Of a DNA stretch of 21,816 bases, positions 14,398 through 21,816 are shown one piece after another. The position numbers and the translations under genes were made by a program. The stretch covers positions 1 through 21,816 of the forward strand of contig JALXER010000135.1 of the NCBI GenBank assembly GCA_027069385.1, in the 5' to 3' direction. Source of the stretch: Paracoccaceae bacterium. GTDB lineage: Bacteria; Pseudomonadota; Alphaproteobacteria; Rhodobacterales; Rhodobacteraceae. The notes below the pieces were generated by a model. The model saw only the letters and a list, made by a program, of their open reading frames with translations. It was not told the DNA's origin and did no database searches. The stretch's first letter is position 1. Every line of letters starts with the position of its first letter.

Positions 14398-15194
14398 CCC
14401 GCATTCTGCAAATTACCGATCCGCACCTGACCATTCCACCCGCAAAGCTGTGCGGGCAGGTGAACACACTGGCCCGCCTTCGAGGGCTGGTCAGCGCCAT
14501 CAAGGCCGCCGGTCCGGCGCAGACCCCCGACGCGGTGGTGATTACCGGCGACCTGTCCCATGGCGGCTCTGCCCAAAGCTATGCGCTGTTTCGCAAGGAA
14601 ATAGAGCGCCTGCACCTGCCGTTCTATGTGATCCCGGGCAACCACGACAACCGCGAGGCCATGCGCGTTGCCTTTGGTGATGCGCCCTATCTGCCCCGCG
14701 CCGGTCGGCTGAACTGGGCAACCGAGTTGCCCAATCTGCACCTGATCGGGCTGGACACATTGACCGAGGGCAAAGGCAGCGGCGAGATCGATTCGCAAAC
14801 GGCGGCCTTTTTGTCGCGTACTCTGGCGCGGATTGGCACCAAACCGGCGCTGATTGCCATGCACCACCCGCCCTTTGACAGCGGCATTACCTTTATGGAT
14901 GATATCGGCCTAAAGGGCATCGAGCGGCTGAAAACCGTGCTGGCCAACGCCCGCGCGCCGGTGCGGATCATTTGCGGCCATGTGCATAATATGATGGTGG
15001 GCATGGTAGGGGATACCGTGGCGATTTCCGCGCCTTCCCCTGCCAGCAGCTTTCCGGTGGACTATCGCGATGATGCGCCTGCGGGCTTTGTCACCGGTTC
15101 CGGGGGCTATATGCTGCACGAATGGCATGGCGCTTTTCGTTCCTGCGCGATAGACCTGAGCGAAGCCGAAGGCCCCTTTCCCTTTCGCATCTAA
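14394..15194 (+). CDS. GpdQ-like metallophosphoesterase (probable glycerophosphodiesterase)
   Basis: 266 residues from the ATG that overlaps the ugpE stop; the longer open frame upstream lies inside ugpE. It carries the complete binuclear metallophosphoesterase motif set: D9-x-H11, G52-D53, G82-N83-H84-D85, H157-H158 and G195-H196-x-H198. The order and the MHHPPFDSGITFMDDIGLKG segment match class III cyclic-nucleotide phosphodiesterase/GpdQ enzymes, which hydrolyse glycerophosphodiesters to glycerol-3-phosphate and an alcohol. No signal peptide is present, so it should act in the cytoplasm on imported substrate. It occupies the place that the unrelated UgpQ holds in the E. coli ugp operon. 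cAMP or other diesters remain possible substrates. Confidence 0.85.
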   Translation: MTRILQITDPHLTIPPAKLCGQVNTLARLRGLVSAIKAAGPAQTPDAVVITGDLSHGGSAQSYALFRKEIERLHLPFYVIPGNHDNREAMRVAFGDAPYLPRAGRLNWATELPNLHLIGLDTLTEGKGSGEIDSQTAAFLSRTLARIGTKPALIAMHHPPFDSGITFMDDIGLKGIERLKTVLANARAPVRIICGHVHNMMVGMVGDTVAISAPSPASSFPVDYRDDAPAGFVTGSGGYMLHEWHGAFRSCAIDLSEAEGPFPFRI

Positions 15195-15206
15195 CCGGAG
15201 CAAGCC

Positions 15207-16001
15207 ATGCAGCCCCTAAGCGCCTTTCCAGCCGAAATTGCCCGCAACATCGCTTGCGTCTTTACCGATATCGACGACACCCTGACCCATGAGGGCCGCC
15301 TGCCCGCCAATGCCTATGCGGCGCTTGAATCGCTGCAACAGGCCGGTATCCATGTGGCCCCGATCACCGGACGACCGGCGGGCTGGTGCGATATGATTGC
15401 GCGCATGTGGCCGATTGCGGGCGTGGTGGGGGAAAACGGGGCGTTCTATTTTTCCTATGACGATGCGGACAAAAAAATGCGGCGGGTCTATGAAATCGAC
15501 GCCGAAACGCGCCTTGCCAACCGGCAAAAGCTGGCCCGCATTCAGGCCCGCGTGCTGGCCGAGGTACAAGGCGCGGCGGTATCGGCAGACCAGCCCTACC
15601 GCGAGGCCGATCTGGCGATTGATTTTTGCGAAGACGTGCCGCCGCTGCCCGATCGCGATGTTCAGCGCATTGTCGATATATTCGAATCCGAGGGCGCGGT
15701 GGCCAAGGTTTCCTCTATCCATGTCAACGGCTGGTTCGGCACTTATGACAAACTGTCCATGAGCCGCCGTTTTGCGGCCGAGCGGCTGGGGATCAACCTT
15801 GAAACCGACCGCAAGCGGGTGGTGTTTTGCGGTGACAGCCCCAATGACGCCCCGATGTTCGCCTATTTCCCTTATGCGTGCGGGGTGGCCAATGTGGCGG
15901 ATTTCACCGGCAAAATGGACGCCGAGCCAGCCTTTATCGCCCCGTCGCGCGGTGGCGACGGGTTTGTCGAGATTGCAAAAATGCTGTTGGCAGCGCGCTA
16001 G
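15207..16001 (+). CDS. HAD-superfamily phosphatase (Cof/SPP-like, type IIB)
   Basis: 264 residues, starting 12 bp after the phosphoesterase stop with CCGGAG upstream. HAD motifs are D21-I-D23-D-T25 (nucleophile and acid), T54-G-R56 (motif II) and G209-D210-S-P-N213-D214 (motif IV). A large C2-type cap lies between motifs II and IV, as in Cof, sucrose-phosphate phosphatase and mannosyl-3-phosphoglycerate phosphatase relatives. As the last gene of the glpR-ugp operon it probably dephosphorylates a product of the upstream enzyme; glycerol-3-phosphate itself is a candidate, but this is inference. Its TAG stop shares bases with the nosX stop on the other strand. Confidence 0.82.
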   Translation: MQPLSAFPAEIARNIACVFTDIDDTLTHEGRLPANAYAALESLQQAGIHVAPITGRPAGWCDMIARMWPIAGVVGENGAFYFSYDDADKKMRRVYEIDAETRLANRQKLARIQARVLAEVQGAAVSADQPYREADLAIDFCEDVPPLPDRDVQRIVDIFESEGAVAKVSSIHVNGWFGTYDKLSMSRRFAAERLGINLETDRKRVVFCGDSPNDAPMFAYFPYACGVANVADFTGKMDAEPAFIAPSRGGDGFVEIAKMLLAAR

Positions 16002-16891
16002 GCCAGCTTGATCACATCCAGAATCCCGCTTTGTCCGGCGGCCTGAATTTCATCGTTGCGCATCAGGCAAAAGGCGGTCGAGAGCGCATCGGCAACCGCC
16101 GCCGAGGTGGCGGTCACGCTGACTTGGGACCACAGGCCGCCGGGCTGACCGGTCATCGGGTCAAGAATGTGCCCGATGGCGCCTGCTCCGTCAAAGGTGG
16201 TGCCCAAAGGTGCCGAGGTAGCAACGGCGGCATTGCTCAGCATCACCTGCTGCCCGCCGGTATTGGCAAGCGTTACCGGCCAGCGCGCGCCGTCGGGGGC
16301 GGTGCCAAGCGCCATGATTTCGCCCGCGTTGACCAGCACGTTTTCAACCCCTTGCGCGCGCAACATCGCCGCAACCCGATCAGCGATATATCCTTGCGCA
16401 ATGCCGTTCAGGGTCAGGGCCATGCCGGGTTGGTCAAAGCTGACCTCGGTCGGGGAAAAGCGCAGATGTTGCCAGCCGGTGCGGGTGCGGGCGTCGGCAA
16501 TCTGGGCCGTATCCGGCATCGATCCCTGGGCGATGCTTTGGGCATAAAGCGCCCAAAGGGGTTGAATGCTCGGGTCAAACCGGCCACCGGTGCGCGCGTT
16601 GATTGCCGCGCATATCGATAGCAACTCCAGCATCTCGGGGGCCGGATCGGGCAGGCTGCCGGTCCGGTTCAGGCGGGTTAGCTGGCTGTCGCTGTGCAGG
16701 CTGAACAGCGATTCAAGGCGGGCAATTTCCGTTACGGCACCGGCAATCAGCGCATCGGCTTGCGGATGGTCCAGAATGATCTGCGCTTCGGCCCCAAGAG
16801 CAATGCCGCGCCAACTGGCAGCCGCATCGGCAAGGGATGGCAGCACGGCAGCACCGGCAAGAATGGTCAGAAATCGGCGGCGGGTAGTCAT
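15998..16891 (-). CDS. nosX: NosX, ApbE-type FAD:protein FMN transferase
   Basis: 297 residues. The N-terminus MTTRRRFLTILAGAAVLPSLADA is a twin-arginine-like export signal (RRRFL). The body is ApbE family: LESLFSLHSDSQLTRLNR near ~57-75, GGRFDPSIQPLW (~102-113), LNGIAQGYIADRV (~160-172), LVNAGEIMALG (~186-196) and ATSAAVADALSTAF near the C-terminus. NosX/ApbE proteins attach FMN to a threonine of periplasmic NosR, the electron donor system for N2O reductase. It is the last gene of the nos operon; its ATG overlaps the nosL stop (ATGA). It converges on the HAD gene with a shared CTAG, leaving no intergenic terminator. Confidence 0.9.
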   Translation of the reverse strand: MTTRRRFLTILAGAAVLPSLADAAASWRGIALGAEAQIILDHPQADALIAGAVTEIARLESLFSLHSDSQLTRLNRTGSLPDPAPEMLELLSICAAINARTGGRFDPSIQPLWALYAQSIAQGSMPDTAQIADARTRTGWQHLRFSPTEVSFDQPGMALTLNGIAQGYIADRVAAMLRAQGVENVLVNAGEIMALGTAPDGARWPVTLANTGGQQVMLSNAAVATSAPLGTTFDGAGAIGHILDPMTGQPGGLWSQVSVTATSAAVADALSTAFCLMRNDEIQAAGQSGILDVIKLA

Positions 16892-17406
16892 TGATTATTC
16901 TCCAGAGCGGCAGAATCGAAGTCCACAGGAGCGAGGACAGCTTCGACAGGTATTTGATCGAGGGTTTGAATGGCACCGCCATGGGTGGCGGCAAATTTCA
17001 GGGCGCTTTCGCGGTCGCCAAACGGGACAAGCTCGGGGGCGCCCATGCCGCCAATGGCATCGGAACCCACCACATAGACCGCGTCTTTGGCGTTGATCCA
17101 GTTATCCTCGCCCGGGTTGGCATAGCTTTCGGCCTTGCCCATGTCGTTGACATAAAGCACAAGGATTTCGGCCTCTTGCTCGGGCGATTTCAGATAGGCC
17201 AGTCCGTCGCGCACCTGTGAAAACCACAGCGGCGCGGGATATCCGGCCAGAAAAAGCTGCGCTTTGGGGCCTTCGTGTTCCAGAATAATCATCTGGCAGT
17301 AATAGCCCGCCGCGTCGTCGTTCAGCGCTTGCGGATCGGGGATCTGCTGCGCCGCGTCATCGTCGCATCCGGCCAGCAGCGCAAGGGCAAGCAGCAGGCG
17401 CTTCAT
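16888..17406 (-). CDS. nosL: NosL, copper-binding lipoprotein
   Basis: 172 residues from the ATG at 17406, whose ATG overlaps the nosY stop. The open frame extends further upstream, but that is nosY in another frame. MKRLLLALALLAGC is a lipoprotein signal peptide with lipobox LAGC and acylated C14. A C-x-M motif (YYCQM, ~36-40) is the metal-binding motif of NosL, followed by the family segments HEGPKAQLFLAGYPAPLWFS and VLYVNDMG. NosL binds Cu(I) at the periplasmic face and supplies copper to apo-NosZ with NosDFY. Confidence 0.9.
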   Translation of the reverse strand: MKRLLLALALLAGCDDDAAQQIPDPQALNDDAAGYYCQMIILEHEGPKAQLFLAGYPAPLWFSQVRDGLAYLKSPEQEAEILVLYVNDMGKAESYANPGEDNWINAKDAVYVVGSDAIGGMGAPELVPFGDRESALKFAATHGGAIQTLDQIPVEAVLAPVDFDSAALENNQ

Positions 17407-18224
17407 GGTTCGACCCTCCGAAAGGCCAGCCACGCCAGAAACAGTGCCAGCACCGGCCAGGCCAGCAGCGAGGTCAGTTGCCCCGCCAGCCCCGATGCGC
17501 CGCCCGCCGCGCCAATACCGCTGGCCAGCGTAGCGACGGTTTCGACCGGCATATTGATCAGGCGGAACGCGTCGGCCGGATTGGCCACCAGCAGCCACGG
17601 AAACAGGGTTTTGGTAAAGCTGCCACCGGCATCGGCAACCAGCGCACCCAGCAGGCCAAGGTCATAAAGCACCACACAGATCAGCCAGATGATAATCACG
17701 ATCCCCGAGGCCACGCCGGTTTGCCGGGCCAGCGCCGAAATCGTATAGCCGATGCCCAGAAACGCCGCCCCCAACGCCAGCGCGGTCAGGAACAGTTTGA
17801 GCAGCGGCCAATAGCTGAGGTCCGCCGCACCGTATTTCCAGATGGTCAGGCCGGCGGTCAGCGCCAGCCCCACCGCCACGGCAAAGCCCAGCACCAGCAG
17901 GTGCGCCAGAAACTTGCCCAGCAGGATCTCGCCACGCGACAACGGATAGGTCAGCGACAGGGCCAGCGTGCCGCGCTCGGCCTCACCGGCAATCGCGTCA
18001 AAGGACAGCAGCAGGCCGATCAGCGGAATCAGATAGACCGACAGGGTGGTAATCGACGTGGTCGCTACCAGCAGCGGGTCCACCCCCAGCGTACCGGTCG
18101 GCGCGCCGCCCGCCAATGTCAGCACCGACGAAAACAGCCCCATCAGAATAAGCGAGGTCGCCACCCACATGTTGCGCCGCGCGATCAGCAGTTCAAGCCG
18201 CATAATGGCAAGTACAGACATCAT
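17403..18224 (-). CDS. nosY: NosY, ABC transporter permease for NosZ maturation
   Basis: 273 residues with about six membrane segments. It begins MMSVLAIMRLELLIARRNMW, the usual amphipathic N-terminus of NosY/ABC-2 permeases, with an FDAIAGEAERGTLALSLTYP coupling segment near ~75-95. NosY dimerises with NosF and carries NosD on the periplasmic side; the complex drives copper-centre assembly in NosZ. ATGA overlaps with nosF upstream and nosL downstream indicate tight coupling. Confidence 0.92.
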   Translation of the reverse strand: MMSVLAIMRLELLIARRNMWVATSLILMGLFSSVLTLAGGAPTGTLGVDPLLVATTSITTLSVYLIPLIGLLLSFDAIAGEAERGTLALSLTYPLSRGEILLGKFLAHLLVLGFAVAVGLALTAGLTIWKYGAADLSYWPLLKLFLTALALGAAFLGIGYTISALARQTGVASGIVIIIWLICVVLYDLGLLGALVADAGGSFTKTLFPWLLVANPADAFRLINMPVETVATLASGIGAAGGASGLAGQLTSLLAWPVLALFLAWLAFRRVEP

Positions 18225-19120
18225 TCGCCCCCCTTTGTTGGCACGCTGTAATGACGATAGAGTTCTTCCAGACTGGCGGGGGTCACGTCGATATCCTTGA
18301 CCACGTCACCCAGACCGGTGATCTGCCCGAGCAGCGACAGTTTTTGTTCCTGTTGCACCTCCAACGACACCGAAGCTCCGTTGACCCGCGTTCCACCCAG
18401 CGCATCCGCCACCTGATCGGCGGTTTCAGCAGTGGCGCGCACCTTGACCCTGATCGGCAGGCGCGCGGCATGGCGCAGGGCGGCAAGGCTGTCATTGGCC
18501 AGCAGGTGCCCCTTGGACATAATGGCGATCCGGTCGGTGCGGCTCTCCAGCTCGGTCAGGGCGTGCGAGGACAACAGCACCGCGGTGCCCCCCTTGGCCA
18601 GATCATCGACGATATCGTAAAACTCGTGCCGCGAAATCGGGTCAAGCCCCGAGGTCGGCTCGTCAAGCAGTGCAAGGCGGGGCTGGCCAAGCAGCGCCTG
18701 CGCCAGACCGATACGCTGGCGCATCCCCTTGGAATAGGTGCGGATTTTGCGGTTCATGGCGTGGGTCAGGCCGACGCGCTCCAACAGGGTATCGGCAAGC
18801 GCGGTTTTTACGCCTTTGAGGCGGGCAAAATGGTGCAACTGTTCCCGTCCGGTCAAGGCACCGTGAAAGGCCACGCTTTCGGGCAGAAACCCGATGGCGG
18901 TGCGGGCCTTGCGAGACCCCGGCGCCCTGCCCAGCACCCGGATTTGCCCGGCGCTGACCGGTGTCAGGCCAAGGATCATCCGCATCAGCGTGGTTTTACC
19001 CGCGCCGTTATGGCCCAGCAGCGCGATGCGCTCTCCGGCCCCCAGCTCAAGGCTGACATCGCGGACGCTGTGCAGTTTGCCATAGGTTTTAGAGACATGC
19101 TCGATGCTTAGAATGGTCAT
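18221..19120 (-). CDS. nosF: NosF, ABC transporter ATPase
   Basis: 299 residues. It contains Walker A GHNGAGKT (36-43), signature YSKGMRQR (129-136), Walker B LALLDEPTSGLD (149-160) and a switch histidine in LLSSHALTELE (~185). It powers the NosDFY complex required for the CuZ centre of N2O reductase. The start overlaps the nosD stop as ATGA, and the stop overlaps nosY. The C-terminal ~80 residues form the extra domain usual for NosF. Confidence 0.92.
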   Translation of the reverse strand: MTILSIEHVSKTYGKLHSVRDVSLELGAGERIALLGHNGAGKTTLMRMILGLTPVSAGQIRVLGRAPGSRKARTAIGFLPESVAFHGALTGREQLHHFARLKGVKTALADTLLERVGLTHAMNRKIRTYSKGMRQRIGLAQALLGQPRLALLDEPTSGLDPISRHEFYDIVDDLAKGGTAVLLSSHALTELESRTDRIAIMSKGHLLANDSLAALRHAARLPIRVKVRATAETADQVADALGGTRVNGASVSLEVQQEQKLSLLGQITGLGDVVKDIDVTPASLEELYRHYSVPTKGGE

Positions 19121-20376
19121 TCAATCTCCTCCCATTGCGGGATTTCGGGGATGCGCGGGGCCATTAACGGGGCGCTGTCTATCACGCCGCCGGGCAGCAG
19201 GGCCGGAAAGGCGGATTGCGACCAGCGGATAAGCTGAACGGCGGGCGAGCCCAGCAGGGATTTGGCGGCGGGTTGGCTCCATAATACCTGATCCATTACG
19301 TCGTTGGGCCGATAGGCGCTGTCGGCGATGCCGTCCGAATCCAGATCGAACGCCGCGTGGTCGGACCAGTAGTTGCCCAGCCCGTCACGGCTCCATTCCA
19401 CCCAGGTTGACCCGACATATTTCACCTGCGTGCGGTTGGCAACAAAGGCGTTGCCGAAAATTTCGTTGTGTTCGGAACCGGCGGTAAAATGGATGCCGAT
19501 GCGGCAGCCCTCGAACAGGTTGCCCTGAAAGGTATTGCGGTGCGCATTATAGATAAACACGCATTTGTCACCGCCGTTGCGGATGGTATTATTAACCACC
19601 TCGCCCTTGTTGGTATAGTTCATCATGATGCCGTGGTCACGGTCGTTCAGCGAGATATTCCCCTCTATGCGGACCCGGTCGGAATACATGATTGCATAGC
19701 CCAGATGGTTACCGGCGGAAATATTATTCGCCACGACTGAATCGTTGGCATACATGTAATGCACCGCAAATCGCAGGTCGCGAAAACGGTTGCCGATAAA
19801 TTCGTTATTGCGCGAAGTATTGACGAACACCCCGTCACGGCCATAGCGGATATCGTTGCCGATCACCCGGCTGCCCGGCGCATTCCAGACATAGATCCCG
19901 TTGCCGCGGTCGTTCATACGTTGGTCCAGACGGCCCACAATGGTGTTATGCGTCACCAGCGCATCATGCGCGCCGTGAATATCGATGCCGACCAGATTGC
20001 CCAGCACATGGTTGTTCTCGATCAGCGCTCCGCGCGCTTTCTTGGTCAGGGTGATGCCGGCGTCCAGCCCGTCATTGCCCGACCCCGAGCCGATCACCGT
20101 CAGGCCGGTAAGGGTAACGTCGGGGGCTGCAACGGTTATGACCGAGCCGCTTTCCTGCCCGTCGATGGTGGCACCGTTGCCAATCACCGTCAGCGGAATG
20201 CCGATTTCGATGGCACCTTCATAGACCGCACCTTGCGACAGGCGAAGGGTGTCCCCCGCCTGCGCGATTTCAAGCGCATCGATCAGCGCACCGGCCTGCC
20301 CGCCCACCACGATTTCTTCGGCCGCCAGAGAGGATGGCAGCAAAAGCGTGGTAATCAGGAAAAACCGGTGCAACAT
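19117..20376 (-). CDS. nosD: NosD, periplasmic beta-helix copper-assembly protein
   Basis: 419 residues from the ATG at 20376, chosen because AAGGGAA lies ~9 bp upstream and a signal peptide follows (MLHRFFLITTLLLPSSLAAE). A longer open frame reaches into nosZ but would lack a signal. Residues ~60-330 contain repeated short beta-strand units (NGATIDGQ, VIGSGSGNDGLDAG, NNHVLGNLVGIDIHG, GNDIRYGRDGVFVN and similar) forming a right-handed parallel beta-helix (PbH1/CASH). NosD interacts with NosF/NosY and NosL to deliver copper and sulfur into NosZ. It starts 14 bp after nosZ. Confidence 0.92.
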   Translation of the reverse strand: MLHRFFLITTLLLPSSLAAEEIVVGGQAGALIDALEIAQAGDTLRLSQGAVYEGAIEIGIPLTVIGNGATIDGQESGSVITVAAPDVTLTGLTVIGSGSGNDGLDAGITLTKKARGALIENNHVLGNLVGIDIHGAHDALVTHNTIVGRLDQRMNDRGNGIYVWNAPGSRVIGNDIRYGRDGVFVNTSRNNEFIGNRFRDLRFAVHYMYANDSVVANNISAGNHLGYAIMYSDRVRIEGNISLNDRDHGIMMNYTNKGEVVNNTIRNGGDKCVFIYNAHRNTFQGNLFEGCRIGIHFTAGSEHNEIFGNAFVANRTQVKYVGSTWVEWSRDGLGNYWSDHAAFDLDSDGIADSAYRPNDVMDQVLWSQPAAKSLLGSPAVQLIRWSQSAFPALLPGGVIDSAPLMAPRIPEIPQWEEIE

Positions 20377-20390
20377 CAATGCGTTCCCTT

Positions 20391-21816
20391 TTATGCAGGT
20401 TCGACCAGCATCCGGCCGCGCATCTCCATGTGGAGCGCGTGGCAGAACCACTGGCAATAGAACCAGTGTACACCCGGACGGTCGGCGGTGAAGGTAACCG
20501 AGGCGGTGGCCTGCGGCGCAACTTCCATCGCGATGCCGAAATTCCCGAGGGTAAAGCCGTGGGTCAGGTCGTCTACATCATCGATGTTGGTAATATAAAC
20601 CGTGACTTCGTCACCCTGTTTAACCCGGAAATCCTCCATCGAGTAAGTCGGCGCCGAGGACCACATATAGACCCGAACCTTGTTGCCGTCACGAATGACC
20701 TTGCTGTCATTCATCAGGTCAACTCCGTCGGCTTTGGCTTGCGCCACCGCTTCGGCAAAGATCGGATCGTTGCGATCCCAGACACTGACCGGATTCACGA
20801 TGTCACGACGCACGATAATCGCGTCATGTGGTTCGGCAAAGGTCGGGCCGTCATGGACCACCTCCAGCGCACCATCGCGGATGTTGATCAACTGGTCATT
20901 CTCGGGTTTGAGCGGCCCTACATTCAGGAACCGGTCTTTAGAGAACTTGTTCAGCGATACCAGCCATTTGCCATCGGCCTCTTTGGTTTCACCCATCGAG
21001 GTGTGGTTGTGGCCCGGCTGATACATCACATCGGTTTTCTGGATGATCGGGTCTACGTCCTCGCCGTTATAAAGGCGAATGGCTTTGTCGATATCCCAGT
21101 GAACCATCTGGCTGTCAAGGAACAGGGTGGTGTAACATTCGCCCTTGCCGTTGAACGCGGTATGGAGCGGCCCAAGGCCCAGCTCGGGTTCGGCCACAAC
21201 GGCGGAACGCGGGTCGGCACCTTCAAACACGGCATCCAGTTTGGCCCATTCGATCACCGAAACGGTCGGCGACAGTTTGCCGTTGACCATCACATACTTG
21301 CCGTCCGGTGCGGTATTCACACCATGGGGCGAGTTGGGGATCGGAATGTAAACGGTCAGGCCGGTGCCGGATTCCTTGCGGCCATCCAGAACCTTGACAC
21401 CGTTATGCTCTTCATATTCGCCTGCGGCCACAGCGGCCTCGATTCTGGCGATGTTGAAGACAACCACATGGTCGCGCTCGGCCTCCATCATTTCGGGCAG
21501 GTTAACCCCGCCTTCGGAGTTGTACGAGGACGACATGGCGTATTTGCCCTGATAGTCGGCGTCGGTATTGTCGAGGTTACCCGAAACCATCACCTGCCAT
21601 GCGATTTCCATGGTATCGCCGTCAATGGCGGTAAAGATGGAGACATAGTTCTCTACGTCGTCCATATTCGACCCGTCATTGATCAGCGGCACGCGGTGCT
21701 CGCCATTCGCGAACACATAACCGGTGCGCGGGAATTTCTGCGGGCGCAGGCCGTGGATATCGGATGCGTTGGGGATCTCGATGATCTTGTCCGGCTTCAT
21801 CACGTCGCAACGGATA
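20391..21816 (-). CDS. nosZ: nitrous-oxide reductase NosZ (5' end beyond the window)
   Basis: About 475 C-terminal residues are visible; the frame is open through the right edge (IRCDVMKPDKIIEIPN precedes the first in-window ATG), so the Tat signal and first part are missing. NosZ reduces N2O to N2 in the periplasm. Beta-propeller histidines for the CuZ cluster occur in SDIHGLR, SPHGVNTAPDGK, GPLHTAF, GHNHTSMGETKEADGKW and FAEPHDAIIV. The CuA domain at the C-terminus has the full ligand set C-x3-C-x3-H-x2-M in YCQWFCHALHMEM. The neighbours nosDFYLX are the classical proteobacterial arrangement, suggesting a clade I enzyme. Confidence 0.96.
   Translation of the reverse strand, partial: IRCDVMKPDKIIEIPNASDIHGLRPQKFPRTGYVFANGEHRVPLINDGSNMDDVENYVSIFTAIDGDTMEIAWQVMVSGNLDNTDADYQGKYAMSSSYNSEGGVNLPEMMEAERDHVVVFNIARIEAAVAAGEYEEHNGVKVLDGRKESGTGLTVYIPIPNSPHGVNTAPDGKYVMVNGKLSPTVSVIEWAKLDAVFEGADPRSAVVAEPELGLGPLHTAFNGKGECYTTLFLDSQMVHWDIDKAIRLYNGEDVDPIIQKTDVMYQPGHNHTSMGETKEADGKWLVSLNKFSKDRFLNVGPLKPENDQLINIRDGALEVVHDGPTFAEPHDAIIVRRDIVNPVSVWDRNDPIFAEAVAQAKADGVDLMNDSKVIRDGNKVRVYMWSSAPTYSMEDFRVKQGDEVTVYITNIDDVDDLTHGFTLGNFGIAMEVAPQATASVTFTADRPGVHWFYCQWFCHALHMEMRGRMLVEPA

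Noticed and set aside
18251..19111. 286-codon plus-strand open frame opposite nosF
   Set aside because: Antisense shadow; Walker motifs show nosF is the real gene.
1..21816. CRISPR array or long tandem repeats
   Set aside because: No regularly spaced direct repeats seen anywhere in the window.

Overview
The window looks like chromosomal DNA of a denitrifying alphaproteobacterium, most like the Rhodobacterales / Roseobacter group. This rests on a nosZDFYLX nitrous-oxide reductase operon, a Ugp-type transport operon, a PstS-OmpA fusion and a large 4Fe-4S protein, all in fairly GC-rich DNA with alphaproteobacterial protein style. The assignment is from gene content and remembered protein families; no search was run.

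Layout, left to right. (1) 1-~126: the 3' end of an IS3-family insertion sequence (last 27 transposase residues plus the terminal region). (2) 149-3730, minus strand: a markedly AT-rich two-gene operon, an MFS exporter followed by an unusual 721-residue protein. That protein fuses an E1/ThiF/MccB-like adenylating domain to an M3-like zinc metallopeptidase (HEIGH). Between the two genes, in ATGA overlap with the MFS stop and behind a near-perfect Shine-Dalgarno sequence, is an unannotated 18-codon ORF (MKLSKSVAKRWWSCVLLC). A strong hairpin lies between it and the enzyme gene. The arrangement (short peptide, adenylating enzyme, peptidase, exporter) resembles a microcin-C-like or other RiPP peptide-antibiotic locus. 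It is the best candidate here for an undescribed system. (3) 3731-4174: intergenic transition from AT-rich to GC-rich DNA, with a good minus-strand promoter. (4) 4175-6121: a polyferredoxin-like 4Fe-4S protein, probably starting at TTG. (5) 6122-6486: regulatory gap with a long fold-back structure and two short palindromes exactly 30 bp apart. (6) 6487-9337: two orphan periplasmic binding proteins (a PstS-type/OmpA fusion and a LivK type), closed by a canonical terminator.

(7) 9481-16001, plus strand: a glycerol-3-phosphate / glycerophosphodiester operon. A GlpR-type repressor is preceded by a 22-bp perfect palindrome with GlpR-like half-sites. It is followed by ugpC, ugpB, ugpA and ugpE, a GpdQ-like metallophosphoesterase and a HAD phosphatase. 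Most junctions are ATGA overlaps, so the unit appears translationally coupled: regulate, import, hydrolyse, dephosphorylate.

(8) 15998-21816, minus strand: nosZ (5' end cut by the window edge), nosD, nosF, nosY, nosL and nosX. NosZ reduces N2O to N2, NosDFY and NosL support copper-centre assembly, and NosX is the flavin transferase for NosR. The downstream junctions are all 4-nt ATGA overlaps. nosX meets the HAD gene tail to tail with shared CTAG bases, leaving no room for a separate intergenic terminator.
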